38,169 bases of DNA from Rodentolepis nana (GCA_900617975.1 UZAE01012535.1:1-38169); one strand, 5' to 3'. Positions 1 to 12,513 are shown, counted from the first letter of the stretch. The notes: generated from the letters alone by a model not told the origin. A program made the numbers and translations.

Positions 1-26
1 TCACCTCCCTCCCTTCACTTGTTGCT

Positions 27-348
27 ATTTATTTATATCAAATGGCAGGCGTCTTGATGGTTATCATTAGCCCTTTAGTTGACTTCTGGCTTCACAGAGA
101 GGAAGGAACGTCAAATTGAAAAAAATCGAGAGGGGGGGGGAACAGAAGCGTGTTTCAAAGATGTAAGAGACAAACACAAAGGTAGAACAAAGATGAGGTG
201 AGTACTGTGGAAATAGTCGAATATGGCATAGAGTGAGGTGATGGTAGTTTGAAGTGAGAAGTCAACTGCCAGTCAATAGACTTTTTTACCGTATGAATAT
301 ACGTTGCCCAGAGTGCACCACGTGGAGGTAAGTCTATCGCACACCCCT
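27..348 (-). mobile_element. SINE-like retroposon, copy 1
   Basis: Near full-length copy of the window's dispersed repeat. In the sense orientation (minus strand here) the element begins GGGGTGTGCGATAGACTTAC and ends in an ATTTGATATAAATAAAT tail. It is flanked by an imperfect target-site duplication, CACTTGTTGCTATT at 16-29 and CACTTGTTGATATT at 349-362 (one mismatch). It carries an internal G-run on the + strand at about 131-140. It lies in an ADAM10 intron or upstream region. Confidence 0.85.
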
Positions 349-2612
349 CACTTGTTGATATTGGTTTATGCAAATCTTCCTGTTTTTCTTGGCCCTTTCC
401 TTCAGCCGTTTTAATTTCCCGTCACAATTCCATCTCCATTCAATAATATTTAATGTTTCTTCCCTTAATTACGAAAATTGACTTTTTTAGCTATTTATTT
501 GTTCGAGTCTATGCTTAACATAATTCCGGGAATGACAGACGTGTTAATTAGAGATATGCCAGCCATAATCTTGCGCTTAATTGACTCCGTTTGCGTAGCA
601 TCGCACTGGTTTTATAAAACAAACGAAAATGTTTTACGGCGAGAGAAATAAACAAAGATTTATGGCAAGTTGCGTTTTGGTGTTTACACTCAACTGTTTG
701 GTAGTATAATTTTGTTCCTAAACGAATTCTGATAAATGCGGGATTAATTTTTGAAAAAAAACCATTGTTAGCGTCATTTGAAAATTTTTCCCTTTTTAAA
801 TTGAAATTCCAAACAAAACTTGATTGTCATCGATGCACTCAAAAAAAGAACTCACAAACTTCATTTCTCATGCCCTGGTCTATTGATTATTTGTTTTCTA
901 CGCACAAACACGCTGCCAATCCTTTTTCCCATATTCAGTTCCATATGCTCAAATTGGCTTTTTTTAATTGATAAAAAAAAGAATCCCTCGTTTGAAGGCG
1001 AAGTTGTCTTCTGAGTAGTTGTGGCGTGTTATGAAGAGTAAAACATGGCGCTGTACAAAAATACTATTAATAGATGCATTAGTAGTCGATGTGCACCTCT
1101 ATCAAGTTGGAGATAAAGTTTTATCGCATATTGGTGAATATGCGGTGATTGGTAGAAGCGACCGAAATGTTTCGAAATTGTTGTGTGAGGTCTGAAACTG
1201 TATGTGCTACCTCATGAGTTGGTTTGATTGCTGTTAAAGTCTAATTCAAATATTTTCGTTCAAAAACTAATTCGGAGTGCGATTTTATGATGTTTCTACT
1301 TTTCTCAATTTATTTTACTGCCTAATTTAAAAACCGCAATCGATTATGCTGCATAACCAATCAGAAAGGTTATTTATTGGTTTACGCTCACAAATTCATG
1401 TTTACGTTTCCTACATTACGAGCACCCAATATTTAATTTGATTTCTTTTTTGATTTTATTTGTAAATAATTTTACGCTAATTCGTGTGTTTCTATGTTTC
1501 CACGCAATGCAGCCATTATATTGCAAAGAGGGCTCATTGACTTAAGGTGTATCAAACTGTTTAGGTTTCTTCTCATTTCCGTTTTTCAAACTTCAATACC
1601 AGGTGAGAGGCAGGAGACCGACTGTGGTGGATAATTCTAATAATGTGAATATAAACAATCTGATTTATACGTAATAGGTGGTAAATTGAAGCAAAATAAA
1701 CGGTGCTTCGATGACGGAAACATCGAGAAGCAGTAGTAGTAGTAGTAGTATAAAGATCGAAATGTCGGGTCAGTTTCAGAAGGAACTGATTTAACCAACC
1801 ACAAGGTAATCGCAGTATTTACCAAAATCGTTGTAATCAGAAAATCTGCCTAATCTGATCTGATCTACGCTTAATTATTAATTAGGGTAAACTTATTAAA
1901 ATTTAAATGGGTGAGTTATTTTATTTCATTAAAAATAATTTGAAATATGTAGCACATGCCTAATTCGATCTTGTTGTTTAACTAAATAGGGAATACTAGC
2001 CTACACATTTTATGTTTATTGTCAGTTTGTATTTTTTTAATTAATGTTAATTGATTTAAACTCTTCCAAAATGCTATTTTTTTATTAAAATAATAATAAG
2101 AAAGTAGTATATTGGGTGCCTTCATTCGCTTTTGATGTACAAGTAGTATGTAAAGGAGGTGATTATGTAATCGACCATGTATGCCAATTTGCCTTTTATT
2201 TATTTAGGCAAATATGTGTTGCTAACTGGAGGGTGGGAAATCTACTAAATTAGGGCAATAAATTAGTTCTCACGGCTAATTAAGGTGCGTTGCCAAACCA
2301 ACCGACATCGTGTGACGTTCTTTCCCCATTGCCCTAGGTGACTATACTGACTGTGTATGCACAATTTGTCTTTGTTTACGCAAGTTGCCGTCTTATTTAT
2401 CTTAACTAACTCGTCTGCTGTACCACTCTCGTGCAATAACTTCAATCATCTAATCAGCTTCACGCAGGTATTAGTAATTATTACTTCCTATCGCCTTACT
2501 GTCTACTTTGCGCTGGTGAATTGAGGAGTGTTTTTGGTGTCCTTAAAATCTAACCGTCTCAATCTAATTTGTTTAATTAACTCAATAATGTATAACATGC
2601 ACGTCAATTGGA

Positions 2613-2654
2613 GTGTGTGTGTGTGTGTGTGCGTGTGTGTGTGTGTGTGTGTGT
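2613..2654. repeat. (GT)n microsatellite
   Basis: About 20 GT units with one GC interruption, within an ADAM10 intron. Confidence 0.95.
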
Positions 2655-2951
2655 CTGTGTTATTGAGGTTCATATGAATATTAATTAAACGCTTGTCTCG
2701 TGTTTGGAACTTTTTCCTTATCTCTGCGCGATCTTGCTTCCTCCTGCTTCGGCTTCTTTTCAGGACGTCACAATTTATGGGTTTATGATGTTAGAGTTCA
2801 TTCATTTTTGGACCCGGCCCCAAAACCTGGAAAAGCTGTTTTTTGTACTTCTTTTGAAAGGGTCACATTTTTCCCATTAATTGGGATTTTGTAACGCCAG
2901 CATGGTGATTAGTGTCCCCTCCACGTTGCCCCATGCATAGTCATAACATTT

Positions 2952-3276
2952 ATTTATTTATTTCAAATGTCAGGCATTTCGATGGTTATCATTAGCCATT
3001 TAGCTGACTTCAGGCTTAACAGAGAGGCGGAGGAATATCAAAGTAATAAAAAGTCGATAGGCGGGACAGAATAATGATTCACGGACTAAAAAAGACAGAC
3101 AGACAATAGAGCAGAGAAAAGGTAAGATGAGTACTGTGGAAGTGGTGAAATATGACAAACAGTGGGGTCATGGTAGTTTAAAGTCAGAAGTCAACTGTCA
3201 GTTAATAGACTTTTGCCGCATGAGTATACGTTTGCCCAGGGTGCACCACGTGGAGGTAAGTCTATCGCACACCCCA
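2952..3276 (-). mobile_element. SINE-like retroposon, copy 2
   Basis: Near full-length copy, antisense to ADAM10. It is bounded by a perfect 15-bp target-site duplication, ATAGTCATAACATTT, at 2937-2951 and 3277-3291. This is among the clearest evidence that the family moves by target-primed reverse transcription. The + strand carries the splice-donor-like string GGAGGTAAGTC near 3251-3262. Confidence 0.92.
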
Positions 3277-3887
3277 ATAGTCATAACATTTCATCGGGTT
3301 AAGATCTTAGGCCAGATGGAGGGGGGGGGGGGGATTTCTGAGGCCAGATGTTGACGTATGAATTGGATGTCAACCATTCTCGACTTTTCCCTGAGCGAAT
3401 TATCACGATGCAAGTTATTCTCTTCCAGGATCCACTTGATTTCTAGTCATTATTCATTCTCCCTATCATCACGCATTTGAATGAGGAGGGGTATGAGTTC
3501 TAATCCCTATCCACTCGTTAATTCTGTCGCGCTAAAGTTACCAGTAAAAGTGCAGGAGTCCTTAGTAAATTATTATTATTATTATTATCATCTCTGTCCC
3601 ACTTCATCTCCCCCCCCCTCCTGCACTTCTACTATGCCTACAAGGGAACAGAGCTGCCAGTCGTATAAATGTGTGGGTGTTGGAATAGTTTGAAGTTATA
3701 ATTTCCTATTTCACTCCTCTCTCTCTCTCTCTCTCTTTATCCATTTAAATTAACGCTAATTTGTGCACACTAATGATCGATGTCTGGGCAACGAGGCGTG
3801 TTCGCTCCCTTTGATGAGTGCTGTGAAGTACTTTTCATTCATTAAACCTCTTTTCCACCTAGTGACATTCGTTTTTTTCCCTTTCAG

Positions 3888-4394
3888 GGTCGCTTTGCTT
3901 ATCCTGGTGTCGGTTTCCGCGTCGATCGAGTTTTAATTAACATCACCGAAGAAGATTGTCATCCCCTTCCTTACAATAACACTCATTTCGATTTTCTCTC
4001 CAATAACAATCGCCCAGCCCCTTCTGCCCTTCCACGACGAACATCTGAACGTCTGCGGTTATTCCCACCTCAATATTCTTCAGGATCTTCCCTTCCGCCT
4101 TTGCCAAAGCTTTCACGCGGATCCTATCGGCATGAGAATCCCTTCTGCTCAGAGAATGTGGATGTTACCAACTTCCTGAATCTTAACTCCTATGCGAATC
4201 ATGACGACTTCTGTCTGGCCTATGTTTTCACCTATCGCGATTTCGCTGGTGGAACTCTGGGTCTCGCTTGGGTGGCTGAGTTAGGGGGTTCTGGTGGGGT
4301 TTGTGAAAAGCATCGTCTAATGAGGGAAGGTAGCCATACGGTGAAGAAGAGCTTGAATACTGGTGTGGTCACTCTGCTCAATTACGGAAGTAGA
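3888..4394 (+). CDS. ADAM10: ADAM10/Kuzbanian metalloprotease, exon with start of catalytic domain
   Basis: This exon encodes 169 residues in phase 0, from an acceptor ending at 3887 to a GTGAGT donor at 4395. ADAM10 is a type I membrane zinc metalloprotease (alpha-secretase and Notch-processing sheddase). The exon covers the first part of the reprolysin-type catalytic domain. Diagnostic strings are [29 protein letters not shown] and [17 protein letters not shown], which match the ADAM10 subfamily closely and ADAM17 less well. Residues 1-20 ([10 protein letters not shown]...LINIT) match the strand that enters the domain in other ADAM10 proteins. Residues about 21-83 form a Ser/Pro/Asn-rich stretch some 55 residues longer than in human ADAM10. 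It contains possible N-glycosylation sites (NIT, NNT) and two extra Cys. Earlier exons are outside the window, so the gene is 5'-partial. Identification is firm; exon borders are inferred from splice consensus and homology. Confidence 0.93.
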
Positions 4395-5625
4395 GTGAGT
4401 CGTTTGTATAATGTTACCTATTAGCAATTAAGTAGTATTTGGGATTTTGAGTTTCTAATTATATATATATATATATGCATCGTGAATTCGATATCCGTCG
4501 AAGTTAATCTAGCAATGGAATCGATCGATAATGAGAATGGTCCTTTAGAAATTTCTCAAATACACTCTACGATGCCTTTTCCATGCTGCAAATAAGCGCT
4601 GCAAAGTCCTTCTTATCAAATAATCTGCAAGTTTTATCAAAAAGAGCCACCTATTCACTCTTAACACATTCTTTTCGTCTTATAAAGTCTGTTTGCGGGC
4701 GATTTTACTTCGTATGCCAACTTGTCTTTTTTGTGCCTTTTGAAGACGGTGGTGTTGTGTGGGGGTTGCCTCCTAACCTCTCCACAACTGACAAAAGAGT
4801 TGCATTTGAAAATTCTGTTTTAAGGCGAGGGAGAGAGGTATTTCGCTTTTTTTACGTCCTTGGAAAGATTTTTTTTCAAAACATCTCACGAATAGCAGCA
4901 AGTGTCCTTCTTTGCATAGTGGAAATTTAACAAATGTTGGCGCTATTGACTTCTGAAAGCTGTATTAGGCAAAATCATACTTGTAAATGCTATTTTTTCA
5001 GACAATTTGAATTGATATTCAAGTGATTCAGTAATTCCTGGATCCTTCAGCATAAGTAACACCATGGTGCTTAGTTACTGCGCCGGGAATCCATTTCATA
5101 TTGATTAGACAGTGGAATCATCCCTGAATGTGCTATGCTTGCTATGTTGTCGGTGCAAACATGAATCCTCATTTTCGCTCTTTATTGGGACATTTGGGCG
5201 TTTTTTTCATTGGCAGAAGGAGTTGTTGGTGGGAGTTGTTGTGGCTGCCATACTTAACCTTTAGATTCTCCTTACATTTCATTTCTTGCAGGGGAGTAAG
5301 CATATTTTCTGCTGCTATCAGAGAGAAAATGCGTGCAACGTGTGGGTTGATTTTAATATGTTAATCTATTAAAATTATTAGTTGAATAGGGAAATTTTTA
5401 GCAATCTAAATCATTGTCTAAGGTTAATTATGTTTTAGTATATATATTTTTTAGAAAATTTTTGCCAGAATGTGTTTGCCAGCACCGCTCAACCAATATC
5501 TATTTTAAACTGAATGTTATAATCCTCTGAGCGCGCAACAATTTTTTGGCAACTTCTCTGCACTCTGTGAATTCATGGAGTTCCTTGAAGAGACTGATCT
5601 TTATCGACTTTTTTATATCCATAAG

Positions 5626-5953
5626 GGGGTGTGCGATAGACTTACCTCCACGTGGTGCGCCCTGGGAAACGCATACTCATACGACAAAAAAGTCTTCAAA
5701 CAGACAGTTGACTTCTCACTTCAAACTACCATGACCCAACTGTATGTCATATTCCACCACCTTGACAGTACTCACCTTACTCTTTTCTCTACCTTTGTGT
5801 CTCTGTCTCTTTTACATCTGTGAATCACTCTTCTTCACCCCCCCCCCTATCTCGACTTTTTGTTACTTTGATGTTCCTCCTCCTCTCCATGAAGCCCGAA
5901 GTCAGCTAAAAGGCCTAAGATACCTATCAAAACACCTGCTATTTGATATAAAT
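5626..5953 (+). mobile_element. SINE-like retroposon, copy 3
   Basis: Near full-length copy, one of only two in sense orientation on the + strand. It begins GGGGTGTGCGATAGACTTAC and ends with the GATATAAATA tail. Flanks show at best a short possible duplication (ATAAGG at 5621-5626 and at about 5961-5966), so the target-site duplication is uncertain. It is inside an ADAM10 intron. Confidence 0.85.
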
Positions 5954-7016
5954 ACTATCAATAAGGAGTTCGACGCGAATTATAAATCACTACGAAGGCA
6001 TGTTTGGCTACGCGCCAGAAAGCTTGAAGCGTCCAAGTCACTGCTATGAGCGATTAGGGTATCCTGCAGGCGCCTCAAAAGGAAATCGAGATATTACACC
6101 CCTCCCCTCCCACCCCCCTCCCCAGCATTTTCATACATTAGAGTATCGCTATGACGAATCGCTCAATATCCCTTTCCCTCAATTACACCCTTCAGGTGAA
6201 TTTAATTGATTCGAGATCACGAATTTAGAGGTAGAAGATTGGTGGAAGCTGACTGATTCTCTTGGGATAATTGGAGCATCAATATTTAAGGGTGGGGGGG
6301 GGGGGGGGGGGAATAGCTTATGCAAGTCTTTTCAAGCCTCGATCAGAGACGATACCTTGAGTTGGCATGATCGATCGCGGGACCAGTTGCATAAACCTCG
6401 CCACCATCCCGAAATTTCGTGGTTATGAACCGCAAGACCCGTGTGTGTGTGTGTGTGTGTGTAAATGGTTCGAGCAAATTAAGATTCTGCCTTCCTACTG
6501 ATCTCCCTTTCCTGTCTCACGCCTATTTTTAGCCTCAATATGCTGCCATACCGTATTTTTTAACAAGCAAACATTTTTTTGCCTTACCCGCTGATGGTTA
6601 AAAAGGATGGTTAGTATTATGTGCATGAAAGTAGTATTCCTAGAATTTCCTGATTATTTTATTGGCTTGTGAGAAACACGAAAAATCTGCCTGTAGGGCC
6701 TTTAAATTGCCACAGAAATCCGCCACAATAACGCATTGGGGTGGGGTGGGGTGGGGGGGGGGCGGGAGTGGAGTTGTTGTGGAATTTTATGAATTTACTG
6801 CGCAACAGGGGTTATGGTTAAACTTGAGCTGTTTAATTGGCACATTTTGAGCTAGTTGGTTACACCCTCGTGAATACGCATTTATTTCCCCCAAGTTTCC
6901 ATCTGCTTTCCATGTCACACTGATCCATAAGCTTATTTGAAAGGCTTCCTTCTTTTCCGGTAGATGTTCTATCTTCCCCACCTTTTTCCAGCCACAATAT
7001 CTTATAGTGCGCCTAT

Positions 7017-7069
<53 letters not shown>
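7017..7069. repeat. Compound (CA)n(TA)n microsatellite
   Basis: About 10 CA units run directly into about 16 TA units, in the ADAM10 intron. Confidence 0.95.
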
Positions 7070-7071
<2 letters not shown>

Positions 7072-9424
7072 TTGACATTTGTTTTTTTATCTAATATAAG
7101 GACTTTATTTCGGTAGCGTAATGTTTTTCGTGCACCTTATAATGTTTTTGTTTTAACAAATGTATAATCGATGGGTGCAAGGTGAAAACGCGCATTGTTG
7201 TAATTTGGAATGTAAGTTGCACTCTGCATCACTTTCTAAGTAATGAAGTATTAAACCGAAGTGCAAAGGTCACACCCTCTAACCCTTGCAGTCTTGAAAA
7301 CAATCTTTATAAAATAGCTGGTGGCATAAATTGTGCTTTTTGTCCTCAAGATTCGATCCTATCTTTTGTCTTACCCTTTGTGCTTTTTTTGAAATCTGCC
7401 TCTTCACAAATCATCTTAAGAGTTTTAGAATTTCCAATTTGTTTCACCTTTTCACTTTTTTTTCATTTGAGATTCCTTTTGAAGAAAATGCACTTGAACC
7501 ATATTGCTTTTCACAAAATTCAATGCTTTCATTGCAATTCTTTCAAATATTCCCCAATAGTATCCTGTAATAAAATTATTGTTATTGATTTGTTTAATTT
7601 GCTCTTTTATTTTAATACTTTCTGTGAGTGGGGCATTTTCAACTTGATTGTGCGTATTAATGAGTAGTTTGGATATAAATGCATGGAAACATCAGCTTTC
7701 ATACCACGTCGTTGTTTGTGAATAATTTAAGCTTTACAATCTTACATCTTATTGGTTAGTAATAATACATGCGCACTGTTAAATGATTGGCTATTTGTCT
7801 TTCTCGTTTTCTTTTTTTACCAGTAAACAGTTTCTTTTTTTTGGCGAACTTCATTTTGCAGTTCTAGTAAAAATATGAATGACTGGTACTTTCACAAGAG
7901 CGTCATCAGTAGATGTGAACGCAACAAATTCTAATCTGTCAATTTCTGGGTGAGAGAGATGGTAATAAAGCTCGTATGTTAAGATTATTCTAAATGACGA
8001 AAACTGGGAATAATCTAATTATTGTCTATTTAATAAGTGGGATTTATTTATGTTTTTTTTAAATTTATTTTTGGGTTTGCTTTATCCAGAACCGGATTTC
8101 AAGACCCATGCTTAGAGGCTAGATTTTCAACGCCAAATAGATATGCAATGAATTTATCTTTGATTTTGTTTAAACGTGATTAAAAGTGTTAATTTGTAGA
8201 AGGCATTTAATTAATTATCTCAAGAGTAAGCTATTAATCGCCTCTTCTCTCTTTCTTGCCAATTGCTCTTATGTGAAGTTTGCCCAGCGCCATTCCGGAA
8301 TGGTTAAATCATCTTCTTCCAACCTCCTCTGGTTAATAAGCTTCCTAATCCTCATCTCCTGTGTGTCAGCGTTGCATCATCGGAGCCAATCAGACATGAA
8401 ATTCATTAACATTTTCTTGCCATTTAACTTGACCTCTGATTTGGTCGTTATTCGCTCCTACCACCAAGCCACGGATGTTTGGTATTAGATGGTGTATTTC
8501 AAGGACGAATTTAAATAACAAGTATGCGAAGCTTATTGAATTGGTTGGTGAAATGGCCTTTCCTTTTTTTCCTCTCTACTCGGTCGTGTCGTTCTCTGAA
8601 ACAAAAAAAAACAAGAGAACAATTGTTTAAGCATATTTATTGTTTTCCCATTGTCTCGGAGCTTGCAATGTCACTGAGTGACTTTTTATTTCAAAAAAAA
8701 AATTGATTTATGTATTTCCTATTAGAGAGGAATTTTTTTTAATATCCTTAATGAATTTTTTTGAAGCTACTGCATGGTTTGGTGAATTATTCTTCAAAAC
8801 TATAGTGGAAATTGTATTGCCTTCCCTCCAGATGGCTTTGTATGATGGTGTTGTATTCCGCTTTTGTTGAGAGGGTCTCGGTGGAATTTATGCATTTCCG
8901 TACGCACAATTTGTCCAAGAAGAACTTGATGTATTGCCTTGTGTTCTTCATTTGATGCCGCCTCTTCGGCTCTGTTTCAATAAACTGGGTGGAGGTGGAG
9001 GGGTGGGGGGTGGGTGGGTGGGTGGGAAGGGGGGGATGCATTATAAAACTACCAGCAAAGTGTTTTGTGTTCCCCAATTAACCAAAAGGCCTTGTAAATG
9101 GGTTTTTTCCCAATGCTATTGTATCTTGCAAGAACAAAATTTATGGAGATAAAAAGTGCATATTTTTTGTAGTCTTTCAGCTGTGATAGTGATGAACGCG
9201 AGTTTTGGATTTTTTGGGAATTAATTTGAATAAGTGGACTAAATTTGGAGAGAATTTAACTTTCCCTTTAAGTAATAACTTTTGATGGTTATTAAAACAG
9301 CGTATGCGTCAGTTTCTGATCACTGCATATATATGTTCAAAAGTATTGAGTAATTATGTGGTTGAATCTGCATTATTTCCCTTCAATTACTATGTGTGCA
9401 TTCTTATCCTTTTCACACAACAAG

Positions 9425-9658
9425 GTGTCCATGAAGATCTCCCAGCTGACCTTCGCTCACGAGATGGGTCACAATTTGGGGGCCAAACATGACGATGACT
9501 TTAAGGATGAGACGCCAGCTTGTCTGCCCTCTGTGGATGACCCCAAAGGCAATTACATCATGTTTGCCAGCGCTACTGGCGGCGACAAGGAGAATAATAA
9601 CAAGTTCTCTCTGTGCTCCGTCAACTCCATCGCTCGACTGCTACATCAGGTGCTGAAG
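9425..9658 (+). CDS. ADAM10: ADAM10/Kuzbanian metalloprotease, zinc-binding catalytic exon
   Basis: This exon encodes 78 residues, phase 0 at both ends (acceptor ...acaacaag, donor GTTAGT at 9659). It holds the catalytic core: the zinc motif HEMGHNLGAKH (codons 9458-9490), with three His ligands and the Glu general base, then a GNYIMFA segment that is the Met-turn region. The DKENNNKFSLCSVNSI string matches ADAM10 (DKLNNNKFSLCSIRNI in human). All catalytic residues are present, so an active protease is expected. The exon joins in frame to the preceding one (NYGSR/VSMKISQLTFAHE). The next exon should start the disintegrin domain, but none was found before 12334. Confidence 0.95.
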
Positions 9659-12333
9659 GTTAGTTGAGGTCTCATTCGAGACAATGAAGCCAAGGCTTCA
9701 TTTGAGGCGTGTTTTTTGCGTTTTTTAATCTCCTCTAAACTTGATGGTATTAGTGCAAGCGAACTTCCCCCAAGTTACTCATACTTCTGTAATTTTGGAG
9801 CAATTTAACTAATACCCTAGTTTTTTTAGACCAATTAATTGGTTAATTTTATTTCCCTTGTTAAACAATATTCAGTTTATCTAACCTCTCTCTCTCCCGT
9901 CGAAATTTGTTTATCCAAATATTTGAGCGTTTGCTCTGTCATGAATCTTTCCTAAAATCTTACGAATCGTCCTGTGTAAGGACCGGGCCTTAATTGCTCT
10001 GAGTCTCCAGGGTTTCGGGATGCCACCGCGTCAGGGTGTCACATGAGTCCAATTAGGTCTTATGTTTATTTCTTTCAAATGGTGGGCTTTATGACACTTG
10101 TCATTAGCCCTTTAGCTGACTTCGGGCTTTACAGAGGGGAGGAACATCAGAGTGAGAAAAAGTGGGGAGGGGGGGACAGAAGAGTGATTCACAGATGTTA
10201 AAGAGGCAGACAGACACCAAGGTAGAGAAAAGAGTTAGGTGAGTACGATGGAATTGGTCGAGTAGATGATAGTTTGAAGTCAGAAGTCAACTGCCGGTTA
10301 ATAGACTATTTTGCCGTATGAGTATACATTGCCCAGGGTGCACCGCATGGAGGTAAGTCTATCGCTCACCTCCTCCCCCCCCCCGCCCCCCAATTAGATC
10401 TTGGTTAAGGGGATATGATTGTGCTCCGTTGTAGTAGCAAACCCAGGTTCGGACACCGTTTTGAGGCGTCGTCCGGTGCCTAATTGTAATGAGTTAAGAG
10501 TCTTCTACACTGCTTCTCACTCTTTTTTGTGTCATTCTTCGTTCCCCCCCCCCCATCCATACCATTAAAATTCGGCGAAAAGTTTGGTATGGTGGTATTT
10601 AAATGGGACAGTACCTACGGATGGCATTGTCTTATTTATAGTTACCGATGGTGTCTCTCCTCATGTCGCCTCCACTTGAACACAAGGACATGTGGGCAAT
10701 AAAGGATTTACGAACAGTCTGGTGGGCTTTGCCATATTGGGAACGTGACTGTGCGCAGTGGCGGTGGTAGGTACCCTCTACTGTCGGTCCTTTCCTGACG
10801 TACATACCAGTGGGTTACTAGACAAAGCACAATTCGGTTGTCTCTTGCATAAAAAATGCGATTATTCTGCTTAAGAATATATTTAATTTCATTTGGAAAT
10901 AAAATATTGAAGTGAGTGGGGGGGNAATAAAGTCGGATGTACTATTTCTATGTCATTCGTTTGTAATTGTATTTGTCATATTCACGGTGGAACATGTATT
11001 CACTTTTCTTAAAATGGATCTCTAATAATAACTCCGAATTTCATCGAAAATTGATTTAGTACCAGTTATATTTGATTTGTTCGTATTACAAGGTCAATTC
11101 GGGCACATTTATATACTACGGGGATGTTTTCCGAAAATCCGCCCAGGGCGGTTAAACGGAAAATTTCATTTCATGAAAACATTCTTAGGAACAAAATAAT
11201 CGCCCACAAGCGAGAGAGTTGAGCTTCAGTCCCAATTAGGGAAAGCTGTAAGACTGTATTTTAATTTTTAACTCTAAATAACGGCCCATCGAAATACGTT
11301 CATATTCGGATGGGAGAACTTTCGGGCAATTGGGAGACAATTTGATTGATATTAGTGGAAAGCTGAAATTTAAAATTACACCTGCATTTGTTTACTCTCC
11401 ACCCCCACCCCCCACTCCTCCCTCTGAACTATTTGTCCAGTAAATTAGTTTGTAATTCCCTAGTTTCTGTTCAAGCACTCAAATCATGCACTTCGGCCAA
11501 ATCTATCAATATTTGTACATTGAGGAGTTAAGACTAAATAATCTCTACTTCATATTTTTTGTTTCTTGGCTTTGTTACTTGACGGATGTGTGGCTTTGCT
11601 GATTTATGCCACCTCCCAACATTATAAGCGCAGAGGTCTCGGTTAAGAGGAGAAGAGTGGCCTACTACTTTTTTAACAGCCCTATCTACCACTCCAGAGA
11701 ATTCAAACTGGTTAATTTTGGTGCTCTTTGTTGAGGTAAAAGGCGATAGTCCATGATTCAAATGACTCCGTATTTTCATTCTGTCCTCCCCACCAATCCG
11801 CCCTTGTCCTCTCTCTTGGTTTTATTAGCATGTTTCAGCCACTTTATTGGACACTTTCGGTCAGTGGAGTGAATGTTGACGTGACTTCCTGTTCTATCCT
11901 TTAAAAAATGGAGCAACTAATGGAATGCCAACTTCCGTTTGGCCTTTATTTATTTGAATTTTGCCACTCTGCTTTCTACTATTGAGTGTTCACGTTTGAA
12001 CCACACGGCCCAACTTACAATCGAAATCTACTGATGGAGTTATTGAAAATTCCGTGATTCTGGCTATGGATAACATGCATTTGACCACCCGGTTTTAAAT
12101 TCGGCCTATGAGAAGTTATTAAAGTCTCGCTCTTTGATACAGCTTTTTATTATATTCATTTTTTATTAATCCTCTGGGATACTTAGATCTTTCTGTTTGT
12201 GTACTCTGGTGAAGGCCGCTTTAAGCCGATTTCCTATTTCATATAGTGAGAGGTTTGGGCCATTCGATGATTGTAAGCTAATCTTTAAGCCATTAAATTG
12301 CGCCTTAGCCTATTTACTTTGCTGTCTTTTCAG
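9659..12333 (+). other. ADAM10 intron lacking the expected disintegrin exon
   Basis: Homology places about 105 residues of disintegrin and early Cys-rich sequence between the flanking exons. I read this stretch for an EECDCG-type Cys-dense frame and found none. It contains SINE copy 4, C-runs near 10375-10390 and 10544-10553, a G-run near 10917-10924 followed by one ambiguous base (n) at 10925, and otherwise AT-rich sequence. The single n may be an unresolved homopolymer or a collapsed join. Confidence 0.6.
10062..10389 (-). mobile_element. SINE-like retroposon, copy 4
   Basis: Diverged copy, antisense to ADAM10. It is flanked by CCAATTAGGTCTT (10049-10061) and CCAATTAGATCTT (10390-10402), a 13-bp target-site duplication with one mismatch. 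The sense 5' end is extended by a C-rich run on the + strand. The internal region is shortened relative to copy 2 (the CATACAGTGGGG segment is missing). Confidence 0.85.
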
Positions 12334-12513
12334 AATCACACCCGTGTCTGCAAGGGCGGTGAGTGTCTTGGCTCGGTCTGCGAACGAATTCCTGGTTGGA
12401 CAGAGTGCTCTTTGTCACGCGGGGAGGATATCACTCCAGAGATGATGTGCTACGTTGCCTGTCGCAATATCCGAAATGACACTCCCTGTATCAGCACCAT
12501 TCAGCTTGAAACT
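12334..12513 (+). CDS. ADAM10: ADAM10/Kuzbanian, cysteine-rich domain exon
   Basis: This exon encodes 60 residues, phase 0 at both ends (acceptor gctgtcttttcag, donor GTAAGT at 12514). The start NHTRVCKGGECLGSVCER matches human ADAM10 NRHTQVCINGQCAGSICEK, placing it in the membrane-proximal Cys-rich domain. It contains seven Cys. The later CYVAC corresponds to CHVCC in human, so one Cys of that cluster is replaced by Ala. In this assembly it follows the catalytic exon directly; splicing the two would keep the frame but skip the disintegrin domain. Confidence 0.9.

Larger units (their letters stand above)
1..3887 (+). other. Intron (or 5' region) of ADAM10 upstream of the first visible exon
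   Basis: No exon was recognised here. The first ADAM10 exon starts at 3888 behind a strong pyrimidine-rich acceptor (tttttcccctttcag), so this stretch should be intron. Exons for the signal peptide and prodomain would lie further 5', outside the window. The stretch holds SINE copies 1 and 2, an AGT trinucleotide run at about 1733-1750, a (GT)n microsatellite at 2613-2654, a poly-G run near 3320-3334, a TTA run near 3570-3589 and a (CT)n run near 3717-3736. The rest is AT-rich with no further signal that I see. Confidence 0.6.
4395..9424 (+). other. ADAM10 intron, about 5 kb
   Basis: This intron separates the two catalytic-domain exons; both junctions are phase 0. It contains SINE copy 3 (sense on +), a (TA)n run near 4461-4476, a poly-G run near 6293-6311, a (GT)n run near 6441-6462 and a compound CA/TA microsatellite at 7017-7069. 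It also has a GGGGT-type run near 6738-6763 and a G-rich run near 8986-9036. The long open frame at 7182-7667 is T-rich and lacks a recognisable domain; I do not call it a gene. Confidence 0.75.

Noticed and set aside
3127..3354. Open frame MSTVEVVKYD and similar frames at 5546-5823, 12549-12978, 13488-13748, 23175-23387, 24847-25098 and 36822-37121
   Set aside because: All come from copies of the SINE-like repeat and recur in either orientation. They do not resemble a conserved protein and are broken differently in each copy.
7182..7667. 161-codon open frame in an ADAM10 intron
   Set aside because: T-rich hydrophobic text with no recognisable domain. T-rich strands have few stop codons, so an open frame of this size can occur by chance.
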